Shown here one piece after another: positions 26,769 through 36,502 of a stretch of 64,000 nt of DNA. Both the position numbers and the translations under genes were made by a program. The stretch is from contig NZ_WVIE01000020.1 of assembly GCF_010091945.1 (NCBI RefSeq), positions 1 to 64,000 on the forward strand, read 5' to 3'. The first letter of the stretch is position 1. Every line of letters begins with the position of its first letter. The notes beneath the pieces were generated by a model. The model was not told the DNA's origin, did no database searches, and saw only the letters and a program-made list of their open reading frames with translations. This stretch comes from Myxacorys almedinensis A. Its GTDB lineage: Bacteria > Cyanobacteriota > Cyanobacteriia > Leptolyngbyales > Leptolyngbyaceae.

Positions 26769-28337
26769 TTAAAGCAGGGGTAGCTGGATCTGAAACTCGG
26801 TTCCTGCTCCGGGTTGGGAGAGACAGCACAAGTGCCCAGCGTGGGTCTCCTCGACAATTTGCTGCGCGATCGCTAACCCCAGCCCCGTGCCTTTACCGAC
26901 CGCCTTAGTGGTAAATAAATGGTCGAAAATTCGTGATCTAACGGCTTCAGGCATTCCCACCCCATTATCTCGAATCGAAACCACAACCCGACTGGCAGTT
27001 TCATCAACCCACGTCTCGATCTCAATCCGGTTTGGATGCGCTTGAAGGTCTTCTAGGCTCCGTCCTACATTAGATTCTTCTAACGCATCGATGGCATTGG
27101 CAAGTAAATTCATAAATACCTGATTGATCTGACCCGGAAAGCAATTTACAACGGGTAATTCTCCGTATAGCAGCCCAACGGCAATCTCAGGACGGCTGCT
27201 GTTGGCTTTCAGGCGGTGTTTGAGAATGAGAATAGTGCTGTCGATCCCGTCATGGAGATTAAAGGGCACTGCGTGATCTTGATCGGCTCTGGAAAACGTG
27301 CGGAGGCTCGTGCTAATGCCAAGGATACGATCGATGCCCAGTTTCATCGAGTCGATTAACTTGGGCAAATCTTCCCGCAAATACTCCAGATCAATCTCTC
27401 CTAGGGCTGCTTGCAGGCTAGGGCTGGGGTTGGGGCACTGTTGCTGATATAAATCGATCAACTTCAATAAATCATTGGTATGGTCTCGGGCTGGCTGCAA
27501 ATTTCCTAACAAAAAGCCGATCGGATTATTGATCTCGTGGGCGACTCCTGCTATCAAGTTTCCCAACGCCGACATTTTCTCGCTCTGTATTAAATTCGCT
27601 TGGGCGTGCTGTAACTCGTGCAGCGTGGTCTGGAGTTCTTCCGCCCTGGCATGAACTTGAGCATAGAGACTCGCCTGATTGATCGCGGCGCTAATCTGGC
27701 TCAGCAAAGTGTTCAATACTACCATCAGTTCACTGTTGGGCTGAACTCGGGTGTGATGTTTAGCAGTTGCTGCCGTGTTGCCGATCGCAACTAAAAATTG
27801 CGGGAGTTCTGTACTACACTTGAGCGCAAACAGAAAATATTCATCCATGCCCAAGGTCTCACCCAGGGCTTTCAGATCGGCTTGAGAATGATTTACTTCA
27901 GCAATCAGGCACTCTAACTCTTGATGAAACTGCGGCAGGGGAGGAGTGTCTATCCCTAGCACAAGCTGTTTTAGCGCCTCCTCTTCTGCCTCTTGGTAAT
28001 AGCCGTCCCACGCCTCAGCGCGGTAACTTTGGGTATCTGATTCGTAGCGCAACAGTAAGCAGCGCTCGAAATTGAGTTCGTAGATCACAAACAGAACGGT
28101 CAATCGAAAAATTTCGGTATGAGCGTCTAGCTGCCATAGACAGGCATGAAGCTGTTGCCCCATCTCGTTGATCTGACGATAAATTTGAATTTGTTGATCG
28201 AGTTGTTCTTGAGATTCGATCATTCGCCGCTCAGCCCAAGTCAGGCGTTTGACTTGGTTGGATAAGTCTGCGTTTTCTTTGCGAAGTCGCTCAAGTTCTT
28301 CAGTAATAGACAATATAGCTGAATGGTTAGCGGACAT
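26769..28337 (-). CDS. Sensor histidine kinase with coiled-coil and GAF-like input
   Basis: A 522-residue soluble kinase. An N-terminal coiled coil (EELERLRKENADLSNQVKR) precedes a 150-200-residue input region that looks GAF-like. A second coiled coil leads to the H box, GVAHEINNPIGFLLGN. The ATP-binding domain has N box VFMNLLANAIDALEE, G1 DNGVGMPEA and G2 GKGTGLGLAIAQQIV. No membrane segment is seen. The adjacent FIST-domain gene, 100 bp upstream on the same strand, is a known type of partner sensor for such kinases. No response regulator is adjacent. Confidence 0.88.
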   Translation of the reverse strand: MSANHSAILSITEELERLRKENADLSNQVKRLTWAERRMIESQEQLDQQIQIYRQINEMGQQLHACLWQLDAHTEIFRLTVLFVIYELNFERCLLLRYESDTQSYRAEAWDGYYQEAEEEALKQLVLGIDTPPLPQFHQELECLIAEVNHSQADLKALGETLGMDEYFLFALKCSTELPQFLVAIGNTAATAKHHTRVQPNSELMVVLNTLLSQISAAINQASLYAQVHARAEELQTTLHELQHAQANLIQSEKMSALGNLIAGVAHEINNPIGFLLGNLQPARDHTNDLLKLIDLYQQQCPNPSPSLQAALGEIDLEYLREDLPKLIDSMKLGIDRILGISTSLRTFSRADQDHAVPFNLHDGIDSTILILKHRLKANSSRPEIAVGLLYGELPVVNCFPGQINQVFMNLLANAIDALEESNVGRSLEDLQAHPNRIEIETWVDETASRVVVSIRDNGVGMPEAVRSRIFDHLFTTKAVGKGTGLGLAIAQQIVEETHAGHLCCLSQPGAGTEFQIQLPLL

Positions 28338-28436
28338 AAATTAGCAAATTAGCAATGAGTGTGAGGAGAGTAAACAGCGAATCAGCACGGTTGTAAAGTA
28401 TGGAGGATGAACGCTAGAAAACTCGCGTTGGGAAAA

Positions 28437-29615
28437 TTATGCGATCGCACAAAGCACGATTGTGTAGTTATGAAAGGAATTAGTTTCACCAACCGGTGCA
28501 ATTTCACCATTGGTATAAAGACCAATCCACGGCAACGTCGAGCCGACAGCCTGTTGCAGATGCTTCTGAAGATCGAGTTTCTGCCGTTCTCCCAAAACCG
28601 ATTTTCCCCGTCCGTAGCAGTCAAACTGAAAGATTAGCTCAGGAGCGCGATCGCCAATCTGGGTCTTAATCTGTTGAGCCGCCCGCTCTACACCTTGAGC
28701 AATGCGATCGGGGTCACGGCGAGTCACCCAAATACTGCTTCCTTCCAGCACTTCGGTTTGCAGGGTAACGGAACCCGCTACGTCATCTTTGGCAGGCAGA
28801 TAACGAATCACAAAATCATCGTCGGTGTTGAGACGGGTGGGGGCTTTGAGTCCGAAACAGAAGCTCACGATCGTTTTATCCCACGTCTGAATCTCTGTTT
28901 CAGTGAGATATTCTTTCAAAACTTCAAAGACTGGGCGATGGTCAATTTCATAAATGATGTTGCCGGAGGCGCGGGTTACTTTTCGCTCACAGCCGATCGG
29001 AATGCAACCATGATTGAGCGCCCAAGCGATTTGGGCTTGTCCTGAAAGCAGCGTTGCCACCACTCCATCACTCACGACTTGATTGTTGCAATACTGATAG
29101 CTGTGTTGCATGTCTACATCGCTGCCTGCGGCTCCGCCCAAAAACGGGAGAGAGATTCCCAGGGCTTCAATTCCAGCCGCTAGACGGTCAAAGTTTACGG
29201 TCAATCCATCGGTAAATAGAAAGAGGGCGAGGGCATCGTCTTTGATCTGAGCCTTGAGTTGAGATGCGATCGCGCTTCCCACGGCAGCGGGGTCTTGCTT
29301 GAGTCCGATCGAGACATGGTTTTGAAAGCGCAGCGTATCAGAACAAATCACCATCACGGCTACCGAAAAGCTAGACTCATCCGCTTCGTTTTGAGTGATG
29401 ATGCCCTGCCCAGAGCATCCAGACAGGGGGCAATGACCGGTTGCCGCTCGCACCGATTGGACTAGCGCTTGCTGGTCGTAGCCCAAAGAGGAAAATAAAA
29501 AAACAAAATCAGGGGTTTCAACCCCAGCAGCAGCAAGCGCCTTTCGAGCGGCTTCCTGACCCGCCTGCACAACATTGCGATGGTGACTAATCCCCACTCC
29601 AGCTTGCGTTGCCAT
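28437..29615 (-). CDS. FIST-domain sensory protein (FIST_N plus FIST_C)
   Basis: A 392-residue protein with FIST_N (PDFVFLFSSLGYDQQALVQS, CPLSGCSGQGII, LALFLFTDGLTVN, LPFLGGAAGSD) and FIST_C (CFGLKAPT, ELIFQFDCYGRGKSVLG, PWIGLYTNGEIAPVG, followed by FHNYTIVLCAI). FIST proteins are proposed small-molecule sensors, perhaps for amino acids, that act with histidine kinases or cyclic-di-GMP enzymes. The order FIST then kinase on the same strand supports one signalling unit. The C-terminal sequence is complete for this family. Confidence 0.88.
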   Translation of the reverse strand: MATQAGVGISHHRNVVQAGQEAARKALAAAGVETPDFVFLFSSLGYDQQALVQSVRAATGHCPLSGCSGQGIITQNEADESSFSVAVMVICSDTLRFQNHVSIGLKQDPAAVGSAIASQLKAQIKDDALALFLFTDGLTVNFDRLAAGIEALGISLPFLGGAAGSDVDMQHSYQYCNNQVVSDGVVATLLSGQAQIAWALNHGCIPIGCERKVTRASGNIIYEIDHRPVFEVLKEYLTETEIQTWDKTIVSFCFGLKAPTRLNTDDDFVIRYLPAKDDVAGSVTLQTEVLEGSSIWVTRRDPDRIAQGVERAAQQIKTQIGDRAPELIFQFDCYGRGKSVLGERQKLDLQKHLQQAVGSTLPWIGLYTNGEIAPVGETNSFHNYTIVLCAIA

Positions 29616-29787
29616 TTCTAAACGTCCTTAATTGAAACCCTATATCTACTGACGTAGAGTATTCCCATTGGCAAAGGAAAAGGCTAAGCGTTTCTAAATT
29701 TTGCCGAATTTAACGTGAATTCAGCCCGCCTAACGTTGACCTGACTTCAACCCTCATCGCGCCACGGTAGAGCAAGGGTTCTAGAAC

Positions 29788-30810
29788 TTAGAACCCTTGC
29801 CAATCTGGAGATCTCAGTTTCTTTAACTGCTCTAGCCGCACGTTGAAATAACTGTGATCTAGGCGGCTGTAGTTGTGATGAATGGCATTGGTGAGGCTGA
29901 TTGACCAGACCCAGATGTGAGCAACTTGAGTAAAAGCAGGCAGGGCGGCGCGTTCAAATTCTGCGATCGCACTGACAGTTTCATAGCCGTTTAGAAAGGC
30001 TGCTCGCACACTTCGGCTAATGCCCGTACTTACTGCAACTTGTCGGAATTTACCCAAGTCAAACGCACGCCAACCATAACCGCATTGATCAAAATCAAAC
30101 ATTGTAATTCCATCATCTGAGGTGAAATGAGCGTTGCCGCTATGAGGATCGCCCCAGCAAATGCTCCAGTAAGGAGACTCCTTCGGAAAATTTTTAAGTT
30201 GGGTCTTAATATCGTCAATCGCAGATTCAACATAATCGTAGTCATCAAACCGATGCTTTAGAAATGGCAAAATAAATTGCCACGATCGATCGAGTAAATA
30301 CTCTAATGTCAATGCTGAACGATTGGCATACGTCAAAAATTCTGCCCCGGCTTGATGGACAAACGCCAGCGTTTCTCCTAGTTTCGCGGCTTGAGTCAGG
30401 TTCAAGTCTCCTAGCGGCACGCTTCCAGGCGCATAAATAAACAGCGAGGCATAGCGTTTTCCTTCGGGGGCATCAAGTTCGAGAAATAGCTGACCCTCTT
30501 TTGTAGAGAGCGGATAAGCCACGGGAAGGTGATGCTGATGAAGATAATGAAGCAATTCCAGTTCAAACTCAATTTCAGATTTGCAGCGCCAGTGACAATG
30601 GGAAACTTTCAAAATGTAGGGCTGCTCTAACGTTTCTACCAGGTAAACATCGCTCAAGCCACGATGCCAAAATTGGCAGGCGTTTACCTCTGGAATGTTG
30701 TAGCACGACAGCACCCTAGACACCACAGCTTGGGGAGACAATGTGGAATAGATGACGGGAAAGGAGCCAGCGATCATAGGGGGTTGACGCTTACAGGCGA
30801 TATCTGTCAT
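29788..30810 (-). CDS. Aminoglycoside phosphotransferase-family kinase
   Basis: A small-molecule kinase of the APH/choline kinase fold. The C-terminal landmarks are WSICWGDPHSGNAHF (catalytic Asp, HxxN-type loop) and ITMFDFDQCGYGWRAFDLG (the metal-binding DFD). The N-lobe has VYLVETLEQPYILKVSHC with the ATP lysine. It resembles homoserine kinase type II or SrkA-type stress kinases; the substrate is unknown. The longest frame begins at 30933 and overlaps the divergent SpoIIM gene, so I choose MTDIACKRQP (30810). MIAGSFPVIY (30777) is also possible. Confidence 0.82.
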   Translation of the reverse strand: MTDIACKRQPPMIAGSFPVIYSTLSPQAVVSRVLSCYNIPEVNACQFWHRGLSDVYLVETLEQPYILKVSHCHWRCKSEIEFELELLHYLHQHHLPVAYPLSTKEGQLFLELDAPEGKRYASLFIYAPGSVPLGDLNLTQAAKLGETLAFVHQAGAEFLTYANRSALTLEYLLDRSWQFILPFLKHRFDDYDYVESAIDDIKTQLKNFPKESPYWSICWGDPHSGNAHFTSDDGITMFDFDQCGYGWRAFDLGKFRQVAVSTGISRSVRAAFLNGYETVSAIAEFERAALPAFTQVAHIWVWSISLTNAIHHNYSRLDHSYFNVRLEQLKKLRSPDWQGF

Positions 30811-30925
30811 TTTCCATACTGCGTTAGAACTTGTCTTGTTTTGGTCAGATGGGATACAAATTTTCAAGGGGCGTTGTGGAGAAAGAGTATAACTGGGGAG
30901 AGACATCAGCGATCGCGGAGACGAA

Positions 30926-31909
30926 ATGAACATTAAGCGATGGATTGCTCGGCGAGAGGTGGACTGGAAGCAGTTGGATAGCCTGCTAGGGCGGGTGGAG
31001 CAACGGGGGCTGCGATCGCTCTCGACCGATGAAATTAAGCAACTGGCAAGTCTCTATCGCTCGGTGTCGGGCGATCTGGCGCGGGCGCGAACCTATCAGG
31101 CGTTGGTGGGCACCACGATCGTGCAACACTTGCAGCGGCTGACGTCTCGCGGCTATAGCCAGGTCTATCAAGGGGCAAGGCGGCAAGAATGGCAGCGCAT
31201 TCTAGAGTTTTATCGTTGGGGATTTCCGGCAGTGGTGCAGCAGACAAGCGGCTATAGCTTGCTAGCGTTGGCGCTGTTTGTGGCGGGGGGGTTGGTAGGG
31301 TGGTGGCTGTCGTGGCGCGACCCGGTGTTTCTGTCGTTGGTGTTGCCCGAATCGATGATTCAAACCGTTCGGGAGGAGCAAACCCTATGGATGGGATCGA
31401 TTTTGGGTGTTGAGCCGTTGGCGTCGAGCCAGATTATGGTGAACAACATTCGGGTATCGTTCACGGCGATCGCAGGAGGAATAACGTTAGGAATAGGGAC
31501 GATTTTGCTCCTATTTTTTAATGGTCTGATGATTGGAACCGTGGGGACGCTGGTTGGGCAAAATGACCTGGCGTATCCGTTTTGGGCGTTTGTGTTGCCC
31601 CACGGGTCGCTAGAGCTTCCGGCGATTTTTCTGGCGGGGGGCGCGGGGCTGCTGATTGCGCGGGGAATCTTATTTCCGGGGACAATGCGGCGGGCAGATG
31701 CGCTGAAAGTTTACGGAGTGCAGGCGGCGCAGTTGGGGTTTGGGATTGTGCCGATGTTGGTAATTGCAGGTGCGATCGAAGGGTTTTTCTCCCCTAGTCC
31801 AGTGATTCCTGACCCGGTGAAGTATTTGGTGGGACTGGTGCTATTTTGTGGGCTATTGGCGTACTGCAACTCATCCCGCCAGCCGCAAGCTGACATCCGC
31901 TCCCATTGA
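30926..31909 (+). CDS. SpoIIM-family membrane protein
   Basis: A 327-residue protein with a basic, helical N-terminal domain (RREVDWKQLDSLLGRVEQR, IKQLASLYRSVSGDLARART) and at least five membrane helices (for example YSLLALALFVAGGLVGWWLS). The middle motif QIMVNNIRVSFTAIAGGITLG and the PHGSLELPAIFLAGGAGL block identify the SpoIIM (stage II sporulation protein M) family. Outside spore formers its role is unknown; it is often beside RDD proteins and MoxR ATPases. Neither is adjacent here. Confidence 0.87.
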   Translation: MNIKRWIARREVDWKQLDSLLGRVEQRGLRSLSTDEIKQLASLYRSVSGDLARARTYQALVGTTIVQHLQRLTSRGYSQVYQGARRQEWQRILEFYRWGFPAVVQQTSGYSLLALALFVAGGLVGWWLSWRDPVFLSLVLPESMIQTVREEQTLWMGSILGVEPLASSQIMVNNIRVSFTAIAGGITLGIGTILLLFFNGLMIGTVGTLVGQNDLAYPFWAFVLPHGSLELPAIFLAGGAGLLIARGILFPGTMRRADALKVYGVQAAQLGFGIVPMLVIAGAIEGFFSPSPVIPDPVKYLVGLVLFCGLLAYCNSSRQPQADIRSH

Positions 31910-31919
31910 ATTCAATTCG

Positions 31920-33950
31920 TTATCGCATTCCAACAACGATCATCGAAATTTGCTTGGGATGGCGGGCGATCGCGTCTGGCACCGTTCCCAACGCCGATAC
32001 CCCCGGAAGGTTGGGGTTTGTTCGAGTAATCAGCACGAGCAGGTCATCGGTCTTGAGTAGCCCCAGCACCTTGTTGATAAACTTACCTCGGATTTGTTGG
32101 ACGGGGACACCTGACCGGCTAGGGTCGATCGTGGGGGCACGATTACTCGATACGATCTGCACGATTTCAAGCGATGCCTTGAGTTCGGTGGTGAGGGCTT
32201 GGGTCAGCGCCAACGCTTGTTGGAAGTGGGAAACGCTGTGTTGGGCGTCAGAAATCGCCAGAACTACTCGCTGCGTGTTTTGAACCGATTGGGTAAACCG
32301 GGTAATCAGCACGGGCACGGTTGAATGGCGCACAACATTATCTAGCACGCTGCCGAAGAAATTTTCTCGATAGGTAGCATACCCCTTCCAGCCGCAGATG
32401 ATCAGCGTTGCACTGCACTCTTGAGCCACTCGCAGAATGCCCCGATCGATAGAGCCGTCTACTCGACCAATTGGCTGAACCGTGGTGACGGCGGAATGGG
32501 CAATTTCCTCAGCCGTTGCCAACAGTTGATTTTGCTGCGCTTTGGCTTCAGCCGAAATTGGTCCATCGCGATCGGTCAAGACGTGTAGCGGAAACAGAGT
32601 GCCGTCGGTAGATTTGGCGAGGAGGATAGCCAGAAAGAGGAGGTCGTCTTCGGTGCTGGGGTTGGCGACTGGCACCAAAATGCGGTATGGCGCGGTGACA
32701 TCGCTCTGCCCCTCAGTGAGACCAGAAGATGGGGGCTGAGCCGTTGAGCTAGAGGCACTCTGGCTGACCTGTTGCCCCCAGCGATCGGTGACCCAAGGTG
32801 AGACAATGCACGTCACCAAGATCATGGCAATGGTACCATTGACGGTCAGTTGATCGACGAGCTTGATGCTGTAGGCAACGGTGATGGCTGCCAAGGTAGA
32901 AGCTGCCTGAGCCACCGACAGCCCAAACATAACCATGATGCTAGATGAGTCAAACTTGAACAGTTTACCTGTGCCCCAAGCGGGCAGCAGTTTAGCACCG
33001 ATCGCCACCACCACCATCACCCCAGACACCAGCAGCGATCGCGGCTCTTGGATCAAGGTGGCGGGGTTGACTAGCATGCCTACAGAGATCAGAAAAAACG
33101 GCACAAACAGCGTGTTGCCAATAAACTGAATTCGGCTCATCAGGGGGCTAAGTCGGGGAATCAAGGGCGTAATGCTAATGCCTGCCAGAAATGCCCCAAT
33201 GATCGGCTCAATTTCTATCAGTCTGGCAACATAAGACACCACAAATAATGTCGCCACGACAAAGCTAAATTCTGCTCCTTCATCATGACCAAAGCGCCGA
33301 AAAAACCAGCGTCCCAATCTCGGTACACCCCAGAGGGTGGCAAAGGTATATAGGCTCAGCGATGGCAGTAAGAACAACCAAAATCCTAGGGTGAGGTTGC
33401 CCTGATGGGCTTTGACAACCACCGCCAAGACTAAAAGCGCCAAGATATTGACGATGAGCGTGCCGCCTAGGGTGATGGTGAGCACAGGGGTTCTCATGAT
33501 GCCCTGTTTGCTCGCGATCGGTAATGCCAACAGGGTATGGGACGCGAAGCAAGAGGCAACCAAAATCGCAGACAGCAGGTTGTAGCCCAACAGCAGCATT
33601 GCGCCCGTGCCCAGCCCCATGGGAATCAAAAAGGTTGCTAGCCCAAAGGTGGTGGCTTTTTTGGCGTTGTACTTTAGGTCGTCCATGCTGGTTTCTAGCC
33701 CTGCCATGAACATGAGAAATAGCAGCCCAACTGTGCCCAACAGCACAATGGTGCTATCTCGCTCTAGAATGCCTAGCCCGTAAGGACCAATAATGACGCC
33801 TGCAATGATCAAGCCCACAATGCCGGGTAGCCGAATCCGCTCGAAGAGCAATGGGGCAACCAGCAAGACTGCCATCATCACGAGAAATATAGCAACCGGG
33901 TCGGTGATCGGGCTTGGAAGGAAGGCAAAAGGCATGATAGTAAGGATCAT
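31920..33950 (-). CDS. CPA2-type cation/proton antiporter with C-terminal USP domain
   Basis: A 676-residue protein. Residues 20-390 form a Kef/NapA-type exchanger with about 12 helices (LPGIVGLIIAGVIIGPYGLG, EIEPIIGAFLAGISITPLIP, FVPFFLISVGMLVNPATL). Residues 430 onward contain universal stress protein-like halves (YRILVPVANPSTEDDLLFLA; CSATLIICGWKGYATYRENF followed by GSVLDNVVRHSTVPVLITR). It exchanges sodium or potassium for protons at the membrane, and the USP tail may sense nucleotide. No TrkA-N (RCK) domain is present, unlike KefB. An alternative start is MPFAFLPSP (33935). It converges with the SpoIIM gene. Confidence 0.9.
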   Translation of the reverse strand: MILTIMPFAFLPSPITDPVAIFLVMMAVLLVAPLLFERIRLPGIVGLIIAGVIIGPYGLGILERDSTIVLLGTVGLLFLMFMAGLETSMDDLKYNAKKATTFGLATFLIPMGLGTGAMLLLGYNLLSAILVASCFASHTLLALPIASKQGIMRTPVLTITLGGTLIVNILALLVLAVVVKAHQGNLTLGFWLFLLPSLSLYTFATLWGVPRLGRWFFRRFGHDEGAEFSFVVATLFVVSYVARLIEIEPIIGAFLAGISITPLIPRLSPLMSRIQFIGNTLFVPFFLISVGMLVNPATLIQEPRSLLVSGVMVVVAIGAKLLPAWGTGKLFKFDSSSIMVMFGLSVAQAASTLAAITVAYSIKLVDQLTVNGTIAMILVTCIVSPWVTDRWGQQVSQSASSSTAQPPSSGLTEGQSDVTAPYRILVPVANPSTEDDLLFLAILLAKSTDGTLFPLHVLTDRDGPISAEAKAQQNQLLATAEEIAHSAVTTVQPIGRVDGSIDRGILRVAQECSATLIICGWKGYATYRENFFGSVLDNVVRHSTVPVLITRFTQSVQNTQRVVLAISDAQHSVSHFQQALALTQALTTELKASLEIVQIVSSNRAPTIDPSRSGVPVQQIRGKFINKVLGLLKTDDLLVLITRTNPNLPGVSALGTVPDAIARHPKQISMIVVGMR

Positions 33951-34392
33951 GGGTGATAGCGGATGGGGGCGATTGGATCAAAAAGGGGACGGTCGCAGTT
34001 GAGTTAGAGTCGAGCGATCGCAAAAACCCGATCGCCCGATCGCAAGACCCCCGACCCGCAGACGAGGTGCCTCAGTCTTAATCAAGTGCCGGTGCGGGGA
34101 TCTCCAATGCTGGAATTGGGCTATTTGATCTGTCCTCACCCTAGCTTTCTTCTGCACAAGAGAGGACAAGCGGTGAATCAGATTTGCTTTTTTTGTAAGG
34201 AGAGGATTGAGCGAAGACCTCGACCCGCCACGGGGGAGGGCGAAGGAGGTTTGGTGGTGAACCAGCCCTTACGGGTCTAGGTATTCTACCAAGAGCACAG
34301 GCATCAACCTTGATCCAATCATCAGCCTGTCAATCTAACGTGCCATCTACGCCGATCAACGTGCGATCGTTGCATCTCTGCCAACCATCATT
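33951..34392. other. Intergenic region without a visible gene
   Basis: About 440 bp upstream of the antiporter gene. It contains two CGATCG-rich patches, and a stretch GACCTCGACCCGCCACGGGG near 34217-34236. No frame here looks protein-like. It should hold the antiporter promoter. The adjoining 34393-34622 is a tandem repeat. Confidence 0.45.
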
Positions 34393-34622
34393 TCTATCTC
34401 AAACCCCGATGGTCTACCTCAAAACAAGAATGTTCCTACTCAAAATACGGATGTTCCTACTCAAAACAGAATCGTGTCTACTCAAAACAGAATCGTTTCT
34501 ATTTGAAACAGAATTGTGTCTACTCAAAATACGGATGTTCCTACTCAAAACAGAATCGTTTCTATCTGAAACAGGAATGTTCCTTCCTAAAACAAAAACG
34601 TTCCCATCTAAAACAGGAACGT
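34393..34622. repeat. 21-bp minisatellite, 11 units
   Basis: Ten units of exactly 21 bp from 34413 to 34622, preceded by one 20-bp unit at 34393. The typical unit is TCTACTCAAAACAGAATCGT. Since 21 is a multiple of three, reading frames stay open on both strands and give seven-residue repeats: FLLKTES-like on plus and RNDSVLS-like on minus. Neither frame has a ribosome site or non-repeat domain, so I do not call a gene. Confidence 0.85.
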
Positions 34623-34655
34623 TCATTAAACACCTAGCAGCAACGTATTAAAAAC

Positions 34656-35129
34656 TTACACCGTTGTTGGTTGGCTCTTCTCCCGTTTTGTGCGACGGGC
34701 AAACCGTTGTCCCAACTCTGCCACGAGTGGCTCTAAACCAGAACCCTGCCCACTTGCTTTTGCATAGGTATACACTTGCAACGCCGAAGAATATGCCTCA
34801 CTACCCACCTTAAGATACGTATCATCGATCATCGACTGCAATTGCGTCATCGCCACCATAATCGGATACAGTTCTGCCAACAGTTCTACATCCCGCCGCA
34901 TTTCTTCTAGGTCAAACGAGCGCGGCAGAAAGTCAGAATTCTGGGACGCCACCTCCAATGCTTTGTGAGCAAACGGCTGATTCTTATCGCCCATCTTTGG
35001 CAGAGCTTTGCGCTGATCAACAGTCAGACTCAATAGGAACGGCAGCTTTTCTTTAATCGTTGTGATCGCATCCATCACCGCCGCTTGGTCTGCATCATTC
35101 AACGTTGCGCTAATTTTCCCGGTTGACAT
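34656..35129 (-). CDS. Hypothetical helical protein
   Basis: A 157-residue, soluble, mostly helical protein, not recognised. Features are an N-terminal stretch ADQAAVMDAITTIKEKLPF, then DQRKALPKMGDKNQPFAHKA, a central LELLAELYP-type helix, and a basic tail (RFARRTKREKSQ). It has no signal peptide or membrane segment. The body resembles conserved bacterial proteins of about 150 residues with unknown role, often induced with mobile or phage genes, but I cannot place it. It is separated by 110 bp from the AI-2E-type gene on the same strand. Confidence 0.7.
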   Translation of the reverse strand: MSTGKISATLNDADQAAVMDAITTIKEKLPFLLSLTVDQRKALPKMGDKNQPFAHKALEVASQNSDFLPRSFDLEEMRRDVELLAELYPIMVAMTQLQSMIDDTYLKVGSEAYSSALQVYTYAKASGQGSGLEPLVAELGQRFARRTKREKSQPTTV

Positions 35130-35240
35130 AGGTATAAACCCCCTGTGCGTTTGGACAAAATTATCATGCCCAAAAATCGAGCGGTTCCCTACCCTTCGCC
35201 GCTCCGCTCGCCGTTTTACCCGTGCGATCGCTCCCTGTAA

Positions 35241-36392
35241 TTATGAAACGGGCGTTTCTTGGCGATCCTCAGTTCGATTAGCATCCGCGATCGTTACCGG
35301 AGATTCTGCCCCCTGGACATCCACCGCAGGCGTGTGGGGCAACCGCAGCGTCACCAAAATACTCTTGATCACCACGGCTGTTGGCACGGCCACAATGACG
35401 CCGAGCAATCCGCCCACCCGTGCCCCGGTCAAAATCGACAGAAACACCCAGACGGGGTTTAACCCCGTCACACTTCCCAAAATTCTGGGCGCTGCCAGGT
35501 TTTCGATAATCTGCTGCACAATCAGCGAGGCGATCAGCACCTCAACCCCCAGCCCAATATCTCTGAGTGCCACCAAAACCGATACGATCGCAATCCCCAC
35601 CGAGCCACCAAAGGGAATAAGTGCCATCGTGCCGATCGTCAGCCCAAACAACAGCCCAAACGGAACCCGCATCGTTAGAAACGTCACCGTCAAGACAAAG
35701 CCCATGCAAGTTGACGAGATCAATTGCCCAAAAAAGAAGTTCTGAAAACTGAGGCGAATGGTTTCGGTAAACGGCTCTCGAATCTTAGGCGGCAACCATT
35801 CGACCAAACTTTCCCACAATCGATCGCTATATTGCAGCAAATAAAACGTTAGCACCAGCGTCAGCAGCACATCGAGCAAGCTGGTCACCGTGACCACCGC
35901 GACGCCCAAAATATCCCCGGCAAGGCGCTGAAGCTGAAACTTTATCGGGTTGGTAATTTGGTCTGCCAACACATCTAAACTAATCGGAAAGCCCGCTTTC
36001 TCTAGCTGATCGTTTAATAAAATCAACTGTTGCTGACCCGAATCGATCCATTCAGGCAACCGCGCCACCAATTGTTGAGCCTGCTGAAGCGCAAGCGGCA
36101 CCAAGGTGACCCCCAAGCCTAGCAGCACTGCGATCGCACACAAAAACACCACGATCGCCGCTCGCCCACGGGTTGCCCCATGCTGCTGCATATAACTCAC
36201 AGGATAATTCAGCAAAAAGGTGAGGAGGGATGCCCCGACCAGGATCACAATCAGCGAATTAAAGTAGCGAAAGATGGACGAGATCGCCCACACATTAAGA
36301 ACGACAAGCGGCACAAACAAAGCGCCTGCGATCGCGCGGAACATGGGAGACATCGACTCCCACCAAACTAATAGCCTGTTGCGTTGGGGCAT
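35241..36392 (-). CDS. AI-2E family transporter (PerM-like), paralogue 1
   Basis: A 383-residue integral membrane protein with about eight helices in the AI-2E/DUF20 pattern: paired N-terminal helices, an amphipathic middle (VARLPEWIDSGQQQLILLND), then VTVTSLLDVLLTLVLTFYLL and the C-terminal PFGGSVGIAIVSVLVALRD and NPVWVFLSILTGARVGGLLG. Members export quorum-signal AI-2 (TqsA) or act as sodium/proton antiporters; most are uncharacterised. A second copy of the same family and length lies 700 bp downstream in coordinates, at 37096-38247, with a small membrane gene between. Confidence 0.88.
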   Translation of the reverse strand: MPQRNRLLVWWESMSPMFRAIAGALFVPLVVLNVWAISSIFRYFNSLIVILVGASLLTFLLNYPVSYMQQHGATRGRAAIVVFLCAIAVLLGLGVTLVPLALQQAQQLVARLPEWIDSGQQQLILLNDQLEKAGFPISLDVLADQITNPIKFQLQRLAGDILGVAVVTVTSLLDVLLTLVLTFYLLQYSDRLWESLVEWLPPKIREPFTETIRLSFQNFFFGQLISSTCMGFVLTVTFLTMRVPFGLLFGLTIGTMALIPFGGSVGIAIVSVLVALRDIGLGVEVLIASLIVQQIIENLAAPRILGSVTGLNPVWVFLSILTGARVGGLLGVIVAVPTAVVIKSILVTLRLPHTPAVDVQGAESPVTIADANRTEDRQETPVS

Positions 36393-36502
36393 GATGCAGC
36401 ACGAAATGACAGTGGCGTTCCTGAGTCTTTTGGGAAGTCTCTAGTTATTATTATCTCTCTTGGGTCTTCAGTTCATCTTCCTTATTTCCTACTCCCTGCC
36501 TT

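Noticed and set aside
30811-30933. Longer N-terminus for the APH-type kinase
   Set aside because: It would overlap the divergent SpoIIM gene and is Ser/Pro-rich with no kinase match.
34393-34622. Possible CRISPR array
   Set aside because: Units are 21 bp and contiguous, without unique spacers between constant repeats. It is a minisatellite.
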